This document shows positions 57,401-64,000 of a stretch of DNA of 64,000 nt, piece after piece (the stretch's first letter is position 1; each line of letters begins with the position of its first letter). Position numbers and translations under genes: made by a program. Source of the stretch: Hyaloscypha bicolor E (Eukaryota > Ascomycota > Leotiomycetes > Helotiales > Hyaloscyphaceae); NCBI RefSeq assembly GCF_002865645.1, contig NW_020194575.1, positions 869,247 to 933,246 on the forward strand, read 5' to 3'. Under the pieces are notes generated by a model. The model had not been told where the DNA came from and made no database searches. It was given only the letters and a program-made list of their open reading frames with translations.

Positions 57401-59896
57401 AAGTATTAATTATTAAATTTATAATATATTAAAAATAAAAAAACCTAATTAATATATTTAAAAAGAAATATTATTTCTTTTTTTTTATAAATAATTAATA
57501 AAATAAAAAGATTTTTATAAAGATTTATTTTATTAGTTTTAAGAACTAAAAAATAATTAATAATATTTTTAATAATTTAATAAATTAAATTAAGTTTCTA
57601 ATATTATTTAATTATATAATATTTGTAATTTAAAAGAATATAAAAATAAAATATAAGACTTATTTTATAATTAATTTAAAATTCTTAAATAAATAAATAA
57701 ATTCTAATATTTATTTAATATTATTTTAATTAAAAATTATTAAAGCTTTATAAAATATATAATATCTTTTATATATTAATTATTTTATTTTATTTTATTA
57801 ATTCTTAATTCAGCTTAAATATAAGAAATATTTATTAATAATATAGCTATTTTCTTTTTAAAATTATTAATTAATATATTTATTATTAATAAAGTTCTTT
57901 CTAGTTTATTCTTTTATTTAACTTTTTGAATATTAAATAAATAAATTCGAAGTATTTATAATTAAGAAATATATATTAGTATTAGTATAACTATTATTAT
58001 AATTCGGTTTTTAATTTTATTAGCTAATATAGTTACTTATATCTTATTATTTATATTTAAATATTTTTTAAATATATATAATATAGCTATTTTATTAGGA
58101 AAATAAACTTGAAATATATTAGAAATATTTAGAAAATTAAGCCTTTTAGAAACTAGTATATTATAAAATATATATATTTCTTTATAGCTTTCTATATTCT
58201 AGTTTTCTCTTTTTTAGATTTAAATTATTTTTATAAAAAACTTTTTATTTTATTTTTTAAGCCCTAAATACTCTATTTATAATAGTATTTAAAACTTATT
58301 TCCTTTAATTTTATAAAGGATTTCAAATAAACTAATTTAAATTTTTTAGAAATATAAATATTACTAAAATAATAGAATCTCAAAAATATAAGTTATAAAT
58401 TTTAGAATAATAAAAACAAAAAGTTTTAGAATCTTTTAAGAAATTAGATATTTATATTTTTATAAATATATATAAAAAACGTATTAGAAATATTTTTAAA
58501 AATCCCGAAAATCGAAAAACTTTATATAAATACTATTCTTTAATTAAGTTCTAGAATAATTCTTTTCTATATTATCCTATATTCGAATTACTCTAAATAA
58601 TTAGCTTCTAGTATTTCCCAAAAAAAGCAGATTATATAAAAAATACTAGAATTCTTCTTTTTTAGGAAATTATATATTAGAATATAATTATATTTAAATC
58701 TTTAGAACTAAGTTTAGAAAAATAGAAAAATAGCTTAAGTATCTTTTTTTATATTTTAGTAATTATAAAATATAAAAGGCTTTTATTATAATTTTTTAAA
58801 GTTTAAAAGAAAGAAAAAGAAATTCTTAAAATATTAGCTAGCTTTTAAGGCTTCCTAAAAAATGTAAATTATATAAGAAATACCTAACAAAAAGGCTAGT
58901 TTTATATTATTTTTTTCTTTTTTTTCTTTTTATTACTTCTATATTTATTACTTTTTCTTTTATTTATATTATAAACTCTTTTTATTTTTATATTATTTAT
59001 AAATAAAACTAGCCTATTTCTAATTTTATTATAAAATAAAACAAGTAATATAAGACCTATAATTGCTATTAAGTTTGTATTTTCTTTCTTTCTAACTTAA
59101 TTAATCTATTAATAGGCCCAGAATACTACTAATTATATCTAGTAATATTTTATTTTATAAGAACTTAATCTAAATACTCTTTCTATTTTCTAGTAATAAT
59201 AATAGTTAATTATAGATATTTCTATAAATAAGCCAGCTTTATAATACTAGTAATAAATCCATTAATTATCTATTATAGTCCCAATTAATATCTTAGAAAA
59301 CTCTTCTATAAACCTATCTATTATATAGCCTTCTAGCTTTCTCTTATATTTCTGGCTAATTCCTATATATATAACTAGTTTACTTATAGGTTACTATATA
59401 GCTTATAGAGTTTTCTATTTTAGTTATATAAATAATTATTTTAAAGCTTATTATAAAAAGAATATTATAATATTTTCTTTAATTTATAAGCCTCTTCTAT
59501 ATTTCTCTTCTCTTTTTATAAATAATAATCTGTTTTATTAGACTTTCTAGATAAATAATTGAATATATAATTATACTTTTATTTTTATATTAGTTAAGAA
59601 TAAAAAGAATATATAAATTAATTTCTTTTATAAAATCTAGTACTTTTAGATTTATAGTAAACTCTTCTATTTCTAAGGCCTATTATAGCCTGCTTTATAT
59701 ATTAAACTCTTTTATATATATCTTTTCTTTTATAATCTATTCTTTATAACTAATATATAAGCTACTAACTTTTTTTATTTAAATTATATAATTCTTTTAT
59801 AGTTTATAAATATATTTACGAATTATAATCTATTTATTATAGTTTATAAAATAGCCTATAAATATCTTATAAGCTAGTAAACCGATTTCCGGATCT

Positions 59897-59955
59897 TATT
59901 TAATTTATAAATATATTTAATTTATAAATATATTTAATTTATAAATATATTTAAT
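59897..59955. repeat. 17-bp tandem repeat, about 3.5 copies
   Basis: Unit ATATATTTAATTTATAA, identical between copies. Confidence 0.85.
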
Positions 59956-60095
59956 TCTCGAATTAAATACTAATTATTATTATAAGAACCTTCTAATAAA
60001 TAATAAGATTATAGCTCTTATTTTAAATAAATATATAAATATAAGCTATTATAATCTAGTATTTATAATTTATAAAATAGGCTATAAATATTTAT

Positions 60096-60185
60096 AAATA
60101 TATATAATTCATATTATATATATAATTCATATTATATATATAATTCATATTATATATATAATTCATATTATATATATAATTAATA
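60096..60185. repeat. 18-bp tandem repeat, about five copies
   Basis: Unit TATATATAATTCATATTA, nearly identical; the last copy has one change. Confidence 0.85.
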
Positions 60186-63100
60186 TTATAGTTTATTATA
60201 GAATTATAATAAAATTCATTAATAGATATAGCTCGAGTAATAGGTCTTTTACTAATATTATTTCTTTTAGTAATATATTATTAATATATATATAGATTTT
60301 ATAAGTACTTTAATTTATAAAGATATTTATATAAATAATATTAGCTATTATTTTATTTTTCTATTAAATTTTATAAATAGTAATTATTTTATATAATAGC
60401 TATTATATAATACTTTAATAACTTAAGCTTTTTTATTATTTTTATAGCTAATTTATATTAGCTTAAAATTATAGATTACTTTTTAAATAAATAATCTATA
60501 ATTTACTATTCGAATTTTCTTTATTAGATCTTTATTTTAAAAATAAAAGAGCTTTTAATAAAAACCTTAAAAATTATTTTTTTAAATAATATATAGGCTA
60601 TATCTATGTAATTAAATATTAGAAATATAGCTTTTTATATATATATCTATTTTTATTTCTTAAAAGAAATATTATTTTTTTAATTTCTAATTTAATTAAT
60701 AAGATTATTTATATTAAGTTTCTAAATCTATTATAGAATTCTATAAATAAACTTATAATTATAATTACTAGCCAGATATCTTATAGGCTATATAGCTTTA
60801 ATAATAATCTGAAAGCCTTATATATAATCTATAAAATATCTATAGCCCTATTTATATACTAGAAGAAGTTCTTTAAAGCATTTATAACTATAATAGTTAT
60901 TTATAAAAATGGATATTTCGAATACTAATACTAGAATAATAGCTATATATTTATAATTTATAAATTAGGTTTTCTAGACCAGAAAATTATTTATAATAAT
61001 TATTGAATTATTTTATATATTATATTAAGATTTATATATTTATATAAGTAATTAAATATATTTATAAGAAAATAAACTATATAACTATTACTATTTCGGA
61101 AACAAATAATAAGATTATCTTGTATTTTTAAGCTTAATATATAGGCTCTATAAAGGCTTTCTAGTATTTATTTAAATATCTAATATATTAGAAGTTTTTT
61201 CTAGTTTAATATCTTATAAGTCACTTTCCTAAATAATATATAGTTTATTTTATAGCCTACTTTTTATTTAAATAAGTTATAAATCAGGCTATAAATATCT
61301 ATTTAATTTTAATAGCCTTTTTTAAATATAATATAATATATAAAAATAGCTACTAATATTTGTATTATAAGTTTCTATAGTATTTTATATAAATTACTAA
61401 AATCCAAATATAAAAGTATTATAAGTAAAAATATAATATTAGCTATATTTACTATTATAACCTAATTTTAAGTAAATAGTTCTATTTATAACTTTTACTA
61501 ATAGTTATATATAGTCTATAGTTTTTTAATAAACTCTATTTAATTAAAAGTATTTATTATTTTATATATTATATTACCTGTATTATTTATAGCTTAATAA
61601 AAAATAATTAAAAATAGTTCTAGTATTTTAATAAAGCTATTTTATTAATAACTGGTTATAGTTTATAAATATTCTTTTTTATAGGTATTTACTAATAGCT
61701 AATTTCGGATATATAAGTAATCTGAAACTAGTATAAGAAGTATTTCTATAATAATCTGGCCTATAAGCTAGCTTATAACTTATTAATTAACTTTCTATTA
61801 TCTTTAATTAATTTTTATTATAATTATAGCTTCTTTTTATTTAGTTTTGGCTTTATAGATTTCTAGTAAATATTTATAAATATTACTTTATCTAAAAATA
61901 CTTTTAATTAGACTATAAACCATTATATAACTAATTTATAAGATATTACTAGTAATTATAATATAAGTTTAGTTAAATATAAATTAGTACTTTTATTTTT
62001 AGATAATTATAATAGTAATTATAGATAATTTATAAACTATTTATTTCTATTTATAAGACCCGGATAGAACTAGTAAGATATTTTTTAATAAGACCTTTTA
62101 TTACTATTACTATAGCTAAAATAAGGTAATTCTATATATAGTATTAATAGATATTATAGTTTTTTTTTCTTTTAAATAAATATATATCTTATTTCTAATT
62201 CCGGATTTTATTTAAGCTTAATAAGTTATTTATAAATATAATTACTAAAATAAGTCGGTTTAAAGCTCTTTTATAATCTATAGATCTAATTATCTGAAAT
62301 AAGATATCTATATAATATAAATACTATTTTAAAGTAATATACTAGCTAATAGTCGATTTATAATTAGTAGTAAATAATATTCTTTTTAAAGAAATACTTA
62401 TAATTCTTAGAGGAAACTTTATTTAAATCTTACTAGTAGTTCTATATAGTTTATAAGCTAATATAATATAGGCCTATTTATAATAAATATAGATCTAGCT
62501 ATAGCTTTATTAGTTATTATTATAGATTAATATATAGATTTATAATAATCTATTTAAATAGAATTTTATAAACTAGATTAGTAGTTTTCTATATAATTCG
62601 TTTTTAAATAAATAAATTATATTCCTGTTTTTTATTTTATATATCTAGTTAATTATAGACCTAATTAATTATATTTATTTATAAAAGCAATTTTTATAAA
62701 TTCTATATAATTATTAGGTCTTTAGTAAATAAGTAATTCTATTAATCCTAAATAATATAATTTATAAGCTTAATTAAATAATTCTAGATATATTTTATAA
62801 TAGATTTAACTAATATAAATAGAACAGATTTTAAAATTATAGAATTATTTTTAGAGATCTTATAAAATATTTATTTACTATATTTACTTCTTTCTAAACT
62901 ATAATTCAAAATTAGTATATTTATAATATTTTTATAAAATCTCTATTTATAGAAAGGGTTTTATAATAAATTATAAATATTAATTTATAGCTTTAGAAAG
63001 TTTTTAATTCGAATATAGCTATTAAATAATAGCTTTAATAGCTAATTATAGATAATTTTATAAATTAGTAATTATCTTTTAATTTTCTATAAATAGTTTC

Positions 63101-64000
63101 TATTTATTTTATTTTTTATAATAATTATTTATAAGTTATAAGGCTAGTTATTTAAGGTAATAAAAGTAGATTTATAATTACTAGTTTTTTCTTATAGATA
63201 GTTCTATATAATAGCTTTATAAGTTACTTTATAAATAGAGCTTTATATTCTTTTATTTCCTAATATAAACTATATAAATAATATAATATATCTAGAAATA
63301 TTATAAGGTTTTATTTAGCTTTTAACTTATTTATAAATAAATTTATATATTTATAAAGAGTCTATTAAGAATCTATATCTAATTTGTATATTTAGCTAAA
63401 TTCCTTTATTAAGTTATATAATTTCAGCTAGAGCCTTTATTATATAATTTTTTTTTTTAATTTCAAATCTATTTAAAACAAGTTTAGAATAAAATTATTA
63501 ATTAGCTCCGGAGTTTATATAGAACTATTAAGTAATAATTTTAGTAAAGCGGCCCTAAATTCGTAAATATCTATAAGCTAATAATCTAATTATTAATTTT
63601 AAGCTCTATTTTATAATCTTATAAGTTCTATATATATACTAGTAATAAAACTATTAGAAAAAATATAATATAGAAAAAATATAATAAAATAATTTTTTAG
63701 AATATTATATAACTAGAAATTATATTAACTTTTACTAATTTAGATTATTTTATTAATAGCTTTTTTCAAATTAAATATTTTATTAATATTTCTAAAGAAT
63801 TTATAAATAAGTTTATAGAAATAGAATTTTTTATTTATATTATAAAGCTTTTAGAAACTAATAATTATATTATTATTAAAGAGTTATATAAATAGATTAA
63901 TAAGTCTAATATTTTATTTTCAAATATTAATATTATTATGAAAAACTATTAGAAAAATATCTAAAGAGCTCTTTTATATAAGAATATTTATAGTTATAAT

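Larger units (their letters stand above)
54451..64000. repeat. AT-rich RIP-type block, unidentified relics
   Basis: About 9.5 kb of over 80 percent A/T DNA with no frame longer than 70 codons. The minus strand near 59260-59400 reads through stops as protein-like sequence (IGISQKYKRKLEGYIIDRFI), suggesting a further mobile element, but I could not assign a family. The block continues beyond the window. Confidence 0.5.

Noticed and set aside
54451..64000. Centromere
   Set aside because: AT-richness and transposon relics fit, but similar blocks recur through the window between genes; nothing specific to centromeres is visible in sequence alone.

Overview
This is a filamentous ascomycete (Pezizomycotina) genome window. 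The evidence is a HET-domain gene, a DUF6594-type membrane protein, short spliceosomal introns (45-133 bp with GT...AG ends and CTGAC/CTAAC-like branch sites), and extreme AT-rich blocks that look like repeat-induced point mutation (RIP): transposon coding frames remain readable, but CAA/CAG/TGG codons have become stops. I cannot place the genus. GC-balanced gene islands alternate sharply with AT-rich repeat graveyards.

1-17.1 kb is a repeat block. It holds a clean non-autonomous hAT-type element (1513-2241, perfect 8-bp target duplication) and three copies of one Ty1/Copia element in alternating orientation, with reverse transcriptase and RNase H relics. 17.2-25.5 kb is an island with three genes sharing one unusual zinc-finger module: a HET-domain protein carrying it at the C-terminus, a convergent stand-alone protein, and a third protein with an RG-rich tract. 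25.5-31.6 kb has short AT-rich blocks around weakly supported hypothetical genes. 32.4-33.8 kb carries a multi-exon DUF6594-type gene. 33.9-39.3 kb is repeats: a long heptanucleotide array, an old solo LTR, and a 1.9-kb LTR element that kept only gag, nested in a dispersed repeat.

39.5-42.25 kb is a DNA transposon with long inverted repeats, a 4-bp target duplication and a retroviral-type integrase (Ginger/GIN-like). It appears to have landed in a C2H2 zinc-finger gene. 42.4-51.1 kb is the main metabolic island: a PI-PLC-X-domain phosphodiesterase, then a compact aromatic-catabolism cluster of an FAD phenol-hydroxylase-type monooxygenase, a divergently transcribed extradiol ring-cleavage dioxygenase, and an FAH-family hydrolase. 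Together these suggest hydroxylation, meta-cleavage and hydrolysis of a catechol-type substrate. 51.1-64 kb is again AT-rich, starting with a RIP-damaged Fot1/Pogo transposon and ending in relics I could not identify.

Gene models with introns were built by eye from splice signals, frame continuity and family conservation; none has transcript support here.
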